The notes beneath the pieces were generated by a model that was not told where the DNA came from, made no database searches, and saw only the letters and a list, made by a program, of their open reading frames with translations. Below are positions 38,297-47,253 of a stretch of DNA of 64,000 nt, piece after piece (the stretch's first letter is position 1; every line of letters begins with the position of its first letter). The stretch is from Site-B1 sp963722665 (GTDB lineage: Bacteria > Bacteroidota > Bacteroidia > Flavobacteriales > Flavobacteriaceae), in NCBI GenBank assembly GCA_963722665.1, contig CAVRNW010000019.1:1-64000 (forward strand), read 5' to 3'. A program made the position numbers and the translations under genes.

Positions 38297-41038
38297 TTAA
38301 AATCTAAAATATACGTTAACAAAATAGGTGGTTCCGCGACCATACCAGTATTTAGGTCCGAATACACGTGTGTCTCTGCTTGCATCATCTCTCAGTTCTC
38401 TAAAATTAGCATTTCTTCCCTGTTCAAATCCACCGGTCTTATATTCTTTATCCAGCAGATTATTAATACTGGCAAAGAAACCTATATAATAGTCATCAAT
38501 TTTCCAAGATTTTCCGCCAATTAAGTTAACAGACATATAGTCGTCAAACTTTTCTTGTTTTAATAATTCTCTGGCAAGGTCTTCGTCATAATCATTAAAT
38601 GGTAAACCATCTGAAGGCTCCAAATAGAAGTTGGCACTCCTAGTCAAAGGGCTAACATCAACATAGGTATTCGTAAAGAAATTTGTTGTTGCTCCAACCC
38701 ACCAGTAGTCAGGATCTCGATATTCAAAACCAGCTGAGTATGCTCTTTGCGGCCCCCCGGCTATTTTATAATCCTTTAAGTTGGACTGACCCAGATCTAC
38801 AGTTGTAGCGTTTGAAGTTAGATATATATTAGGATCATTATCATAAGTATATTGACCAACAGATGCGACTCCTTTTAATTTTATTGTAGGAGTAACTTGA
38901 GCCTCTATACCTAATTCTGCACCTATATGCTTCTTATCTATACCTTGCAATATTTCTTGAATGAATTCTGTAGTTTCTTCAAATCCTTGTACGCCATCAG
39001 CAAAGAAAAATGATATTTCATTGGCATCTTTAATTGTGGTATAATAACCTGTTAATTTCGCTTTAACTATTGGTGAACGAAAAATATAACTGGCGTCAAA
39101 AGAGGTTATTTTCTCTTCAGTTATATTTTGGACTACATTATGATTATCACGAGAATTTGAATAGGTATTTCTTAAAGATGGAGCTCTTTGAATATATCCA
39201 GCATTCACATCAAACAAATGTTTCCCGGTTAACTTATATGTAAATCCGGCTTTAGCTCCTAATCCGCTAAAAGATAATTTTTCTCCTTTCCCCAGGGAAT
39301 TCCCCAGGTTGGCTTCATTTTGGTACAAACCTTCTCTTTGATATTTTGTATCTGTATAACTACCAGCTATATAGAAGTCAATTTTATTATATTTAAAAAC
39401 ACCTTGCACGTAACCGGACGTTATATCTGCATCAAGGTTGTAGTTATATTTAAATTTTTCGCCTTCCTGTGCAACTCTGTCTGGATTTTGAAGATCAAAT
39501 TGAAATCCGTCAAAGGAATCAACATTTAAATAACCGGTTGTACTTCCAAACAGGTCGATTATTTCAGCAAAATTTTCTGATTTTAAAGAGCTGTAGCGCA
39601 ATGAACCATTTAAGGTGATATTCTCATTTATTTCGGAATTTAAAATTGAATTTACAGTCAATTGTTTATCATCCGATCTGTCTTCATATAGAGCATAAGC
39701 TGCATAATTGCCATTAATATTATTGGTTAAATTAGCATCATAGAGCCTGTTCCAGTCTATTTGACCATCATTAATAAATTCCTGTTCGGCAATATAAGCA
39801 CCTGCATAATCAGGTCCATCTGTATCAGCTAAAAAGTAGCTTGGAAGGCCTTGGTAATATGCAGGACTTGGATTTGCTCCTCCCGAATAATCTAACCTGC
39901 TATTCCCTAATTTACCAAATTGATATCCTATATTAGTATTAAGAGATGTCTTAGTGCTAATATTCCAATAATGATTTAACATTAGAATTGGCTCTTCAAC
40001 TTCCTTGATACGAGAGTTACGTTTTTTTCCATCTTGGTAACCCCAATATTCATTATATCTTATATCCTTTAAATCATAAATTTCCTGAGTATTTGGAGAT
40101 GATTTCCCTCTGCGATTTGGTGCATAAATAGATGTAAAATTTATGCTGTGCTTATCATTGATCTGTTTTTCCACAGAAGCAAAGAACGAGTTTGAATCGT
40201 AAACGGTTCCATCTTGAAACCCTTCATTTCCCCAGCGTCTTCCTGCCATAATTGTATAAGCCCAGCCATTCTCCATTAATCCTGAAGAGTAGCTCGCCAT
40301 TAACCTATTAGTATAACTTCTGTTAGAAGACGAATAAGTTACGCGACCTCCTTCTCTGTATTGAGAAGCTCTTACATTAATATTACTTGAACCCAATATA
40401 CCACCAAAATTGTATGCAGAAGGAGTCAAACCGGTTGTTAATTCTTGATTACGAAAAACATCATTTAAGCCTCCCCAGTTACTCCATTGAGGACGACCAT
40501 TGAAGAGTTTGTTCATTTCAATCCCATTAATTAGAATTGATCCGTTGTCTGAATCCAAACCTCGGACTCTGAAGAATGAGGAACTAAATTCAAAAGCTGC
40601 AGTCCTTAAGAACACATCCATAGATGACGATAGCAGTCCAGATATGTTATCTGCACCACTTGTATCATCATTTAGTTCATCATCAGATAATGTAATTGTG
40701 AAAAGATCGGCAGAGTCAGAGACATCAATATCCAAAGTCATATCTGTTATGTTTACAGTTTGACCTTCATTGACCACGATCGGATATCGGTTTGTGATAT
40801 AGCCTTGTTTAAACAGATTTAAAATTTGCTCACCCAAAGGTATATCTCCCGTGAATTTAAACATACCAAAGCCATCTGTGGTTGTTTTTAAATCCGATCT
40901 TTCAATGGTAACGGTTACATTGGGAATAGGCTCGTTAGAAGCTGCATCTACAACACTACCGCTAACAACTGTTTCTTGAGAGAATGCAGAAAAAACAAAG
41001 AAAATTCCAAATAAAAAATAAAATAATTTTTTTTTCAT
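38297..41038 (-). CDS. TonB-dependent outer-membrane receptor with N-terminal carboxypeptidase-regulatory-like domain
   Basis: The 913-residue protein has a signal peptide (MKKKLFYFLFGIFFVFSAFSQ) and a CarboxypepD_reg-like domain (VSGSVVDAASNEPIPNVTVT, about 25-110). A plug follows (FFRVRGLDSDNGSILINGIE; GRPQWSNWGGLND), then a long beta-barrel ending NVYFRF. It imports an unknown ligand across the outer membrane using TonB energy. It shares the GRxxWSNWxG segment with the receptor at 42826-45441, so the two are related. Its promoter region is shared with the divergent secreted nuclease. Confidence 0.93.
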   Translation of the reverse strand: MKKKLFYFLFGIFFVFSAFSQETVVSGSVVDAASNEPIPNVTVTIERSDLKTTTDGFGMFKFTGDIPLGEQILNLFKQGYITNRYPIVVNEGQTVNITDMTLDIDVSDSADLFTITLSDDELNDDTSGADNISGLLSSSMDVFLRTAAFEFSSSFFRVRGLDSDNGSILINGIEMNKLFNGRPQWSNWGGLNDVFRNQELTTGLTPSAYNFGGILGSSNINVRASQYREGGRVTYSSSNRSYTNRLMASYSSGLMENGWAYTIMAGRRWGNEGFQDGTVYDSNSFFASVEKQINDKHSINFTSIYAPNRRGKSSPNTQEIYDLKDIRYNEYWGYQDGKKRNSRIKEVEEPILMLNHYWNISTKTSLNTNIGYQFGKLGNSRLDYSGGANPSPAYYQGLPSYFLADTDGPDYAGAYIAEQEFINDGQIDWNRLYDANLTNNINGNYAAYALYEDRSDDKQLTVNSILNSEINENITLNGSLRYSSLKSENFAEIIDLFGSTTGYLNVDSFDGFQFDLQNPDRVAQEGEKFKYNYNLDADITSGYVQGVFKYNKIDFYIAGSYTDTKYQREGLYQNEANLGNSLGKGEKLSFSGLGAKAGFTYKLTGKHLFDVNAGYIQRAPSLRNTYSNSRDNHNVVQNITEEKITSFDASYIFRSPIVKAKLTGYYTTIKDANEISFFFADGVQGFEETTEFIQEILQGIDKKHIGAELGIEAQVTPTIKLKGVASVGQYTYDNDPNIYLTSNATTVDLGQSNLKDYKIAGGPQRAYSAGFEYRDPDYWWVGATTNFFTNTYVDVSPLTRSANFYLEPSDGLPFNDYDEDLARELLKQEKFDDYMSVNLIGGKSWKIDDYYIGFFASINNLLDKEYKTGGFEQGRNANFRELRDDASRDTRVFGPKYWYGRGTTYFVNVYFRF

Positions 41039-41105
41039 ACTTTAAGTTAAAACTGTTAGTCTTTGTAGGATTAAATAATAATAAAAAAACATTATTTAAA
41101 GCAAA

Positions 41106-41113
41106 CAAATTTA
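41106..41113 (-). promoter_or_regulatory. -7 element of the 38297-41038 TonB receptor
   Basis: TAAATTTG on the minus strand, 67 bases before the receptor ATG. It lies only 20 bases from the opposite-facing box of the nuclease gene. Confidence 0.4.
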
Positions 41114-41133
41114 CATTATTTCTAATTAATATT

Positions 41134-41141
41134 TACTTTTG
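41134..41141 (+). promoter_or_regulatory. -7 element of the secreted EEP nuclease
   Basis: TACTTTTG matches TAnnTTTG, 46 bases before the ATG at 41188. It faces the receptor promoter, so both could share one regulator. Confidence 0.4.
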
Positions 41142-41187
41142 GAATAGGTTTTGTAACCCTGATAACAATTAAAAAATAGACTTAAAA

Positions 41188-42240
41188 ATGAAATATTTTA
41201 AAACCTTTGCCTTACTGCTTGGATTATGCTTTTTCATATATGGTAATGCACAGGAAAAAAAGAAGTTCAAGGTACAAACTATTGCTTTTTATAATTTGGA
41301 AAATTTGTTCGATACAGAGAATGATCCTAATAAGTTTGATGAAGCAAGTCCAATAATGGAGTTGAAAGCCAATAGGGAGGAAGTTTATGTCAAGAAGGTG
41401 GAGAATATGGCAAAAGTTATAGCCGATATAGGTTTTGAAGTCTCTAGAAATTCACCAGTTGTCATTGGTGTATCAGAAGTTGAAAATATTAAAGTTCTGC
41501 ATGATCTGGTGAATCACCCATTTCTTATAGAAAAGGATTATGGTATTGTACATTATAATTCGCCTGATGCTCGCGGCATTGACGTTGCATTACTTTATCA
41601 AAAACCATTATTTACACCTACAACTACAAGTAAACATGAGCTTAAAATTTATGATGACATTTCCAGGAAAAGAGTTTATACAAGAGATCAACTTTTGGTA
41701 ACTGGTAAGTTTGATGGCGAAATAATGCATTTTATTGTCAGTCATTGGCCTTCCAGATCGGGTGGAGAAGCAAGAAGCAGACCTAAACGTGTTGCGGCGG
41801 CCAAACTCAATAAAAGTATAATAGACTCATTACAGGCCAATGATCCATATGCAAAAATATTCACCATGGGTGATTTGAATGATGATCCCACAAATTCTAG
41901 TATAAAGGACGTACTGAAGGCAAAAAAGAATATTGATGAGGTTGAATTGAAAGGAATTTACAATCCAATGGAGAATATGTTTAAAAAAGGTTTAGGTTCC
42001 AATGCTTATAGAGATGCTTGGAGTTTATTCGATCAGATATTATTTACCCAACCTTTCTTGGAACGTGATTTTTCCTCCTATAGATTTTACAAAGCTGGGA
42101 TCTTTAATAAACAATATTTGACCAATAAAAAGGGCCGCTATAAAGGGTATCCTAATAGAAGTTTTGCCGATGGAAATTTCACAGACGGATACAGTGATCA
42201 TTTTCCGGTGTATGTGTATATTATAAAAGAAGTAAATTGA
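41188..42240 (+). CDS. secreted EEP-family nuclease/phosphodiesterase
   Basis: The 350-residue protein begins with a signal peptide (MKYFKTFALLLGLCFFIYGNAQ). The EEP catalytic set is complete: FYNLENLFDTEND, VSEVENIK, SPDARGIDVALLY, SHWPSRSGG, FTMGDLNDDP, LFDQILFT and GYSDHFPVYVYI. It is exported and should cut a phosphodiester in the periplasm or outside the cell. It is divergent from a TonB receptor and a DUF5689 lipoprotein. It is a paralogue of the unsecreted protein at 28950-29912. Confidence 0.9.
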   Translation: MKYFKTFALLLGLCFFIYGNAQEKKKFKVQTIAFYNLENLFDTENDPNKFDEASPIMELKANREEVYVKKVENMAKVIADIGFEVSRNSPVVIGVSEVENIKVLHDLVNHPFLIEKDYGIVHYNSPDARGIDVALLYQKPLFTPTTTSKHELKIYDDISRKRVYTRDQLLVTGKFDGEIMHFIVSHWPSRSGGEARSRPKRVAAAKLNKSIIDSLQANDPYAKIFTMGDLNDDPTNSSIKDVLKAKKNIDEVELKGIYNPMENMFKKGLGSNAYRDAWSLFDQILFTQPFLERDFSSYRFYKAGIFNKQYLTNKKGRYKGYPNRSFADGNFTDGYSDHFPVYVYIIKEVN

Positions 42241-42246
42241 ACCATA

Positions 42247-42280
42247 CAAAAAAAAGCGACTTGCTTTAAGTCGCTTTTTT
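42247..42280. terminator. bidirectional terminator after the secreted nuclease
   Basis: AAAAAAAAGCGACTT and AAGTCGCTTTTTT pair over a short loop, between convergent genes. Confidence 0.88.
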
Positions 42281-42285
42281 ATGTT

Positions 42286-42723
42286 TTAATTGAACCAGAT
42301 ACTCCACGGAATTCTGGATAAAATAAGTAACCAGGCAATCATATAGAAAATGGTAATTGTCTTGAATTTTTTAGCTGCAGTTAACTTCTTTTTATGTTTT
42401 GAGAAGCCTATTGTGATGAATATGATTCCTAAAATCCCAACAAAAGGATGCTCGACAGCAACTTGTCTTGCAAATGATGTTAAACCTCCCATTCCGTTGA
42501 CTTTAATGCTTTCCAATCCTAAAGGAGAAACAAAATAAAGCACCAGACCTATTAATAATTGTATATGGGCAACGATTACGGCAAATAGTGAAATCCTCAG
42601 ATCATTATTATTAAACTCTTTTTTCCCCAGAAGTTTGAACAGTGCATTGAACGTTGCCAGAGTTAATATAAGCAGGACCAAAATAGCCCAATAGGAGTGC
42701 AGGATTTGAACAGTTTCATACAT
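42286..42723 (-). CDS. small four-helix integral membrane protein, cytochrome b-like
   Basis: The 145-residue protein has four hydrophobic segments (about 10-28, 46-68, 95-110, 123-143). Histidines lie in or near the helices (QILHSYWAIL, VIVAHIQLLIG, AVEHPFVGIL). The pattern resembles proteins annotated as cytochrome b-like in related bacteria, but haem binding is only a possibility. A -7 box (TACATTTG, 42758-42751) lies just upstream, after the terminator of the receptor gene. Function unknown. Confidence 0.65.
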   Translation of the reverse strand: MYETVQILHSYWAILVLLILTLATFNALFKLLGKKEFNNNDLRISLFAVIVAHIQLLIGLVLYFVSPLGLESIKVNGMGGLTSFARQVAVEHPFVGILGIIFITIGFSKHKKKLTAAKKFKTITIFYMIAWLLILSRIPWSIWFN

Positions 42724-42750
42724 AGTAATATCAATTTAGTTAGTGAAAAG

Positions 42751-42758
42751 CAAATGTA
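42751..42758 (-). promoter_or_regulatory. -7 element of the small membrane protein gene
   Basis: TACATTTG on the minus strand, 27 bases before the ATG at 42723. Confidence 0.4.
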
Positions 42759-42772
42759 ATAAATATTATAAT

Positions 42773-42808
42773 AAAAAAATCCCGACACTTTTTGGTATCG
42801 GGATTTTT
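42773..42808 (-). terminator. terminator after TonB receptor 42826-45441
   Basis: AAAAATCCCGA and TCGGGATTTTT form a hairpin with T-runs on both strands, 18 bases after the receptor stop. Confidence 0.82.
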
Positions 42809-42825
42809 CATGACTAAAATTATTA

Positions 42826-45441
42826 TTAGAAATTATAACGCAAACTAGCATTAAATGTTCTACCTATACCCAGACGTGTACCAAAGGCATCCGTTTGATT
42901 TATATAGGCTTCATTAAATAGGTTATATACATTTCCTCTTAATGTTACTTTGCTGTCACCAACATTGAATTTATATGTAAATCCGGCATCTGCCAAGGCA
43001 TAAGAAGGCAATTTCTGTGATTGATATCTTGAACCGGCAAGTGCATCTTCAGCTACATCTTCTGGATCCACGAATTCGTAAAGATCAGTATAAATGTTGT
43101 AACGCCAGTCAACTGAAAGATTTTCAGCAAGATCAACATCAACACCTACACCAAATGATGTTTGTGGCGCATTACCCACTTTAACATCTGTCAATTCTAT
43201 TTCACCATTACTTACTACAAAATCTCCTGTATCATCATTTTGCAAGGTGTAAGGGGTTTTGCCATCATATTTCCAGTTGCCAATAGAACCATAACCGGTT
43301 AAACTCCAGGTAGCAGCTAACGGTCTGTATTCCAAATCAAATTCGAAACCTCTGTGTACTTGAGTCACGTCTGTCAATCTGTAGGTACTATTTTCATCAT
43401 CTCCAGTATCCAGAATACCATCAAGACCTGGTTGGTCAGGACCATTTATAGATAAGAATCTATTACCCCATTCTGTATTATAAATGTCTATGTTTAATCT
43501 TAAAGTGTTATTTTCAAATCGATACCCACCTTCAAAACCTAGAATTTCTTCGTTATCTACATCTGGTTCAGCCAATCTGTTATCGTATCTAATATCAGCA
43601 AAGATATTATCTAAGAAAGGTTGACGGGAGTATAATCCGGCATTACCAAAAATAGAGTGATTTTTGTTTATTTTGTAAGCTAAACCACCTTTAAGGTTGT
43701 ATCCAATTTTATTAACCTTATCAGACTTACCTTTACCATTTCCTCTGCCAGAGAAGAAACCTTCTCTTTGGTAGGATTGAGTAGAAAGTGCCCCTTGGAA
43801 GAATGCCGAGAAGCTGTCATTTTTGTATTCTGCCTGACCAAAAGTACCTAGATAAGAAATAACTTCTTCATAGTTGTAATCATATCTTTGGTCGTCATCC
43901 GCTCTATTAAATAAAGCATCCCACGGATCTGCTTTAAAAGTTTCTGTAATCACGTAATCTGAAGGTCGATCTGTTCTAAAATTGTCATTATAACCATTCA
44001 GTCCTAATAAGTCTTCTAATTGACGGAAGTGAATACCATTATAGGTTCTGCCATCAATACCAACATTTACTGACCAGTTCTCGCTTGCTTCTATTTCTAA
44101 GTTAGATAACAAGCCATACCAGTTATGCGCATTAACTGAAGATCTTCTGATATAAGAACCTCCAAAGGTACCATTACCATCTGCATCAGCATTAGCAATA
44201 TTATTAAGGATGATCTGGTCAAAGTCAATTTCGCGATTATCGGTTCTAACACGTCCAGCACCAACATTTCCTGTTCCACCACCACGTCCCCATGAGGCAT
44301 ATAGTACTGTAGAAAGATCTAATTTATCGTTGATATCCAAATCCCAGTTTAAGTTAGCCACTGGTTTGTGGTAGAAATTACGTCTTTCAGTATATCGTTC
44401 ACCATCTAAGAATCCTGTATTATCATTAGCTTTTTCACCAAATGCTTCATAATTCTCCAGATCATCAGAGAAGTTTTGATCATGCCATTGTGGTGCACCG
44501 GTAATTAAAAAGTTAAACTCACTCTTTTCACTTGCCTTGTATCCTACGGAAAACAAATAATTTTGTCCTTGTCCGGCTGTACCATAAGAATACTTTCTAT
44601 GTGCTTGCCAGTGGTCTAATAATACTGAGAATGCCCAGCCTTTGTCGTTAAGACCTGAATCATAGCCTGCTGTAGTTTTAACGTAGCTATCATTACCGCC
44701 CATAACTCTAACAAATCCACCTTGATTTCTATCAGTTGTTTTGGATACGATGTTAACTGTACCACCAACAGAAGAGATAGCAAGTTTAGAAGCTCCAAGA
44801 CCTCTTTGCACCTGTACAGCATTTGCAACATCTGCCATACCAGACCAGTTAGACCAGTACATTCTACCATCTTCCATACCGTTGATAGGTTGTCCGTTTA
44901 GCAGGTAAGCCGTATTTGTTTGGTCAAAACCTCTTAAAAATATTTGACTATCACCAAATCCACCACCTTGATCAGAAACATAAACAGATGGTGTGTTTTT
45001 AAACGATTCACCAAATTCCATGTTACCTGCAGTTTTTAATTGAATATCAATACCTTGAATGGTAGATACGGCAACCGGAGTTTCTCTTCCTTCTGCTAAA
45101 TCGATAATTCCTGTCCCGATAACCACAACCTCTTGAAGCGTGTTATCAGTAACTAAACTAACTGTTCCCAGATTTTGATCGCCGGAAAAAGCGATAGTTT
45201 GTTTCACGTAACCAACATAAGAAATAACGATTTGACCTGAAGCCGATCTCGTTTTTAAAGTAAAGTTACCATCAAAATCTGATGTAGTTCCGTTGGATGT
45301 GCCTTTTTCTACAATATTAGCACCAGGTAAAGGAGAATTCAACCCCGAATCAATAACAGTCCCTGTTATCGTACTTTGTGAAAAGGTCAGTGTAGTAAAT
45401 AGCATTACTACTACTGCAATTAAATGAGTAATTTTTTTCAT
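42826..45441 (-). CDS. TonB-dependent outer-membrane receptor
   Basis: The 871-residue protein has a signal peptide (MKKITHLIAVVVMLFTTLTFSQ) and a CarboxypepD_reg-like domain (ITGTVIDSGLNSPLPGANIVEKG ... ISYVGYVKQ). A TonB box-like LQEVVVIGTG comes next, then a plug (FLRGFDQTNTAYLLNGQPIN; GRMYWSNWSGMAD; GGTVNIVSK), and a beta-barrel ending FNASLRYNF. It takes up an unknown ligand. The plug is similar to the receptor at 38297-41038. No SusD-like gene is adjacent. Confidence 0.94.
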   Translation of the reverse strand: MKKITHLIAVVVMLFTTLTFSQSTITGTVIDSGLNSPLPGANIVEKGTSNGTTSDFDGNFTLKTRSASGQIVISYVGYVKQTIAFSGDQNLGTVSLVTDNTLQEVVVIGTGIIDLAEGRETPVAVSTIQGIDIQLKTAGNMEFGESFKNTPSVYVSDQGGGFGDSQIFLRGFDQTNTAYLLNGQPINGMEDGRMYWSNWSGMADVANAVQVQRGLGASKLAISSVGGTVNIVSKTTDRNQGGFVRVMGGNDSYVKTTAGYDSGLNDKGWAFSVLLDHWQAHRKYSYGTAGQGQNYLFSVGYKASEKSEFNFLITGAPQWHDQNFSDDLENYEAFGEKANDNTGFLDGERYTERRNFYHKPVANLNWDLDINDKLDLSTVLYASWGRGGGTGNVGAGRVRTDNREIDFDQIILNNIANADADGNGTFGGSYIRRSSVNAHNWYGLLSNLEIEASENWSVNVGIDGRTYNGIHFRQLEDLLGLNGYNDNFRTDRPSDYVITETFKADPWDALFNRADDDQRYDYNYEEVISYLGTFGQAEYKNDSFSAFFQGALSTQSYQREGFFSGRGNGKGKSDKVNKIGYNLKGGLAYKINKNHSIFGNAGLYSRQPFLDNIFADIRYDNRLAEPDVDNEEILGFEGGYRFENNTLRLNIDIYNTEWGNRFLSINGPDQPGLDGILDTGDDENSTYRLTDVTQVHRGFEFDLEYRPLAATWSLTGYGSIGNWKYDGKTPYTLQNDDTGDFVVSNGEIELTDVKVGNAPQTSFGVGVDVDLAENLSVDWRYNIYTDLYEFVDPEDVAEDALAGSRYQSQKLPSYALADAGFTYKFNVGDSKVTLRGNVYNLFNEAYINQTDAFGTRLGIGRTFNASLRYNF

Positions 45442-45536
45442 TTTAAAAATGGATTAATTATTGTTTTAATTTTGCGCAAAAATCTAATATTTTTAACTCT
45501 TTTATGAATTATAAAAGGTTAAGAATTTCTACGCGT

Positions 45537-45544
45537 CAAATATA
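45537..45544 (-). promoter_or_regulatory. -7 element of TonB receptor 42826-45441
   Basis: TATATTTG on the minus strand, leaving a leader of roughly 90 bases. The -33 half is not at the ideal spacing. Confidence 0.45.
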
Positions 45545-45606
45545 CAAAATGTTAATTTTATTAACATGATATTGGTCATAATTAAAGAAAACAGGAAATT
45601 AAAAGA

Positions 45607-47250
45607 TTAATTAACTTTCTTATAGTGCTTTAGCAGGTTTTTAGTAGACGAATCATGAACATTAGAAGACTTGTTATTGATCTCATTCAACAAAGTAGAA
45701 GCTAACTGCTTACCCAGTTCCACACCAAATTGATCGTAACTAAAAATATTCCAGATGACCCCTTGCACAAATATCTTATGCTCATACATAGCGATGAGTT
45801 TTCCTAAACTTTCGGGAGTTAGTTTATTTATGAAAATACTATTTGTTGGCTTATTTCCCTGGAATACCTTGAATGGAAGCAAAAAATCTATGTCTGACTG
45901 AGATAAATTCGTAGATCTTAACTCGGTCAACACCTCTTTTTCGGTTTTCCCATTTAAAAGAGCTTCAGTTTGTGCCAGATAATTTGAGATCAACTTATCC
46001 TGATGGTCCTTATTACCATGCAAACTATGAACAAAGCCTATAAAATCTGCCGGAATTAATTTGGTACCCTGATGGATGAGCTGAAAGAAAGCATGTTGTG
46101 CATTTGTTCCGGGTTCTCCCCAAATGATCGTTCCCGTTTGATAATTTATTGGTTTGCCATTTCTATCTACACTTTTCCCATTGCTTTCCATAATTCCTTG
46201 CTGGAGATAGGTTGCAAACTGGTTCAAATATTGTGAATATGCTATGATTGCTTCGCTTTCAGCATGAAAAAAGTTATTATACCAAACACTAATAAGTGCT
46301 AATGTCACAGGAATATTTGATTCAAATTCCTCATTTTTAAAATGCTGGTCCATTTTATGTGCACCGGTCAAAAGAGCTTCAAAATTACTGTAACCTACTG
46401 CTAAACTAATGGTTAATCCAACTGCACTCCAAAGTGAAAATCGACCACCTACCCAGTTCCACATAGGGAAGATATTCTCTTCGTCAATACCGAATTCCTT
46501 TACTTTAGAAATATTCGTAGATACAGCCACAAAATGCTTGGCTATAGCTTTCTCGTTGGCAGATTTTAAAAACCAATTTCTTATGGTGTTAGCATTAGAT
46601 AAAGTTTCCTGGGTTGTGAAGGTTTTAGATACTATTACAAAAAGGGTTGTTTCGGGATCTAGAGTTTTTATAACTTCATTAACATGGTCTCCATCAACAT
46701 TACTGACAAAATAGGTGGTCAAATGATTTTTATAATATTGCAGGGAATCTACGACCATAGCCGGCCCAAGATCTGATCCGCCTATACCTATATTAACAAC
46801 AGTTGTAAACTTTTTATTGGAGAAACCTTTAAGTTCGCCGTTGACAATTTTCTTTGTAAAATCTTCAATTTTTTTCTTTACTTCAAAAACTTCAGGGATC
46901 ACATTAGCTCCATCAACAATAACTTTTTCTGTTTTTGGAGCTCTTAATGCAGTATGTAATACAGCTCTGTTTTCTGTTTTATTAATTACATCTCCCGAGA
47001 AGTATTTTCCAATGGCATCTTTTAATTCAACCTCGTTTGCAAGGCCGATCAACAATTTTAAAGTCTCTTCTGTGATCCTGTTCTTTGAGTAATCAACATA
47101 AAAATCTTCCCATTTTATTGTCAGTTCATTAGCTCTTTCAGAATCCTTTTTAAAAAGATCCTTCATATGAACATCCTTGATCTCATTAAAATGTTTTGTT
47201 AGGTTCTTCCAGGAATTTGTTTGGGTTGGGTTGATGCTTTTTAAAGACAT
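45607..47250 (-). CDS. pgi: glucose-6-phosphate isomerase
   Basis: The 547-residue protein has the PGI signatures: VNIGIGGSDLGPAMVVDSLQ, VSKTFTTQETLSNANT, WVGGRFSLWSAVGLT, HSLHGNKDHQD, and IFSYDQFGVELGKQLA with the C-terminal Lys. It interconverts glucose-6-phosphate and fructose-6-phosphate. It follows the M23 peptidase gene with 3 bases between them. Confidence 0.97.
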   Translation of the reverse strand: MSLKSINPTQTNSWKNLTKHFNEIKDVHMKDLFKKDSERANELTIKWEDFYVDYSKNRITEETLKLLIGLANEVELKDAIGKYFSGDVINKTENRAVLHTALRAPKTEKVIVDGANVIPEVFEVKKKIEDFTKKIVNGELKGFSNKKFTTVVNIGIGGSDLGPAMVVDSLQYYKNHLTTYFVSNVDGDHVNEVIKTLDPETTLFVIVSKTFTTQETLSNANTIRNWFLKSANEKAIAKHFVAVSTNISKVKEFGIDEENIFPMWNWVGGRFSLWSAVGLTISLAVGYSNFEALLTGAHKMDQHFKNEEFESNIPVTLALISVWYNNFFHAESEAIIAYSQYLNQFATYLQQGIMESNGKSVDRNGKPINYQTGTIIWGEPGTNAQHAFFQLIHQGTKLIPADFIGFVHSLHGNKDHQDKLISNYLAQTEALLNGKTEKEVLTELRSTNLSQSDIDFLLPFKVFQGNKPTNSIFINKLTPESLGKLIAMYEHKIFVQGVIWNIFSYDQFGVELGKQLASTLLNEINNKSSNVHDSSTKNLLKHYKKVN

Positions 47251-47253
47251 GTC

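Noticed and set aside
38018..38524. 168-codon open frame on the plus strand over the DUF5689 and TonB receptor genes
   Set aside because: It lies fully antisense to two clear genes and has no recognisable domain; it is a shadow of AT-rich coding sequence.
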